Part shown: positions 60,396 through 60,511 of the stretch, piece after piece
Layout: each line of letters starts with the position of its first letter
Numbering within the stretch: position 1 is the stretch's first letter
From: Rhodocyclaceae bacterium
GTDB taxonomy: Bacteria; Pseudomonadota; Gammaproteobacteria; Burkholderiales; Rhodocyclaceae
Direction of reading: 5' to 3'
Assembly (NCBI GenBank): GCA_004379165.1
Contig: NKXK01000038.1
Coordinates: 1-60,511 of the forward strand
Length of the DNA: 60,511 bases
Made by a program: the position numbers and the translations under genes
Notes under the pieces: generated by a model
Databases searched by the model: none
What the model saw: the letters and a program-made list of their open reading frames with translations, nothing else
Told to the model about the DNA's origin: nothing

Positions 60396-60511
60396 ATGGA
60401 CGCCTCCCACCCCGTGAGCACTGAACACGAGTTATCCACGGCGCCGGTCGTCTTCGGTGCAGAGGGACCTGCGGCGCCCGGCACCGTGGATAACCCTGCT
60501 GAGGTGGATGG
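60396..60511 (+). CDS. Partial open reading frame at the end of the arsenic operon
   Basis: A frame opens with ATG at 60396, has AAGGAG six bases upstream, follows acr3 by 16 bp and is open to the right edge (38 codons). The visible residues (MDASHPVSTEHELS, then VVFGAEGPAAPGTVDNPAEV) give no recognisable domain. The function is unknown. Its beginning contains an inverted repeat at 60431-60494. Confidence 0.5.
   Translation, partial: MDASHPVSTEHELSTAPVVFGAEGPAAPGTVDNPAEVD
60431..60494. repeat. Inverted repeat with DnaA-box-like arms at the right edge
   Basis: GTTATCCACGG (60431-60441) and its reverse complement CCGTGGATAAC (60484-60494) face each other across 42 bp. Both arms contain TTATCCAC, the core of a DnaA box (TTATCCACA). 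This is unusual inside a coding sequence. Confidence 0.5.

Noticed and set aside
60431..60494. Chromosomal origin of replication
   Set aside because: Only two DnaA-like boxes, no AT-rich unwinding region and no dnaA, dnaN or gyrB nearby.

Overview
The window looks like part of a GC-rich betaproteobacterial chromosome, most likely Rhodocyclales (Dechloromonas/Azonexus-like). This is inferred from gene content and order: miaB-ybeZ-ybeY-corC-lnt, glyQ-glyS-gmhB-plsC, pstSCAB-phoU-phoB-phoR, a TatT/TatP-type TRAP transporter, CcoG and Acr3. No taxonomic marker is present, so the family-level assignment is tentative.

Region 1 (1-8142) is foreign DNA of lower GC. A 7.6-kb integrative element lies between an 18-bp direct repeat at 485-502 and its twin in the 3' end of a tRNA-Met gene (8125-8142). 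It carries a tyrosine integrase next to the tRNA, a Clp-fold serine protease with a 69-aa partner, a DUF3427-like/HNH nuclease that resembles a type IV restriction enzyme, a serine recombinase with a nearby res-like repeat and a 35-aa membrane peptide, an AP2-HNH nuclease and a SHOCT/transmembrane protein. Left of 485 is the N-terminal stub of a second integrase in the same orientation, cut by an IS5-family element. It is the remnant of a tandemly integrated second element.

Region 2 (8200-24300) is housekeeping backbone: tRNA modification and ribosome maturation (miaB, ybeZ, ybeY, corC, lnt), a ComB-family phosphatase, a metallo-beta-lactamase-fold hydrolase, an alpha/beta hydrolase, msrA, a lytic transglycosylase, glyQS, and gmhB, plsC, a YgjP-type metallopeptidase and gloA.

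Region 3 (24370-38551) begins with a periplasmic binding protein, a decayed IS630 element and the tail of a hybrid histidine kinase. It continues with an envelope-lipid neighbourhood: two GT4 glycosyltransferases, an LpxH-like hydrolase, a PAP2 phosphatase, an ArnT-like GT39 transferase, phosphatidylserine decarboxylase, a class III aminotransferase and an Mpo1-like membrane protein. A frameshifted ccoG lies among them.

Region 4 (38574-43995) is a lower-GC block with a GFA-domain protein, a hydrolase, a LysR regulator, a hot-dog thioesterase, panB and an MFS transporter. It is bounded by two direct copies of a 33-bp dispersed repeat. A 10-bp palindrome, CTCAATTGAG, occurs in two of its promoters.

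Region 5 (44068-60511) holds purT (with an internal 15-bp duplication), a CYTH-CHAD protein, a TRAP transporter (TatT, DctP, fused DctQM), a BON lipoprotein, the phosphate regulon operon pstSCAB-phoU-phoBR behind a Pho box, a small lipoprotein, and an arsenic operon arsR-arsC-acr3 that continues past the window.

The most notable non-genic signal is the dispersed repeat (left half CTGCGGTSAACCCGRAAA, right half CCMAAAATCGG). It has at least eight ungapped or near-ungapped copies, some inside coding sequences.
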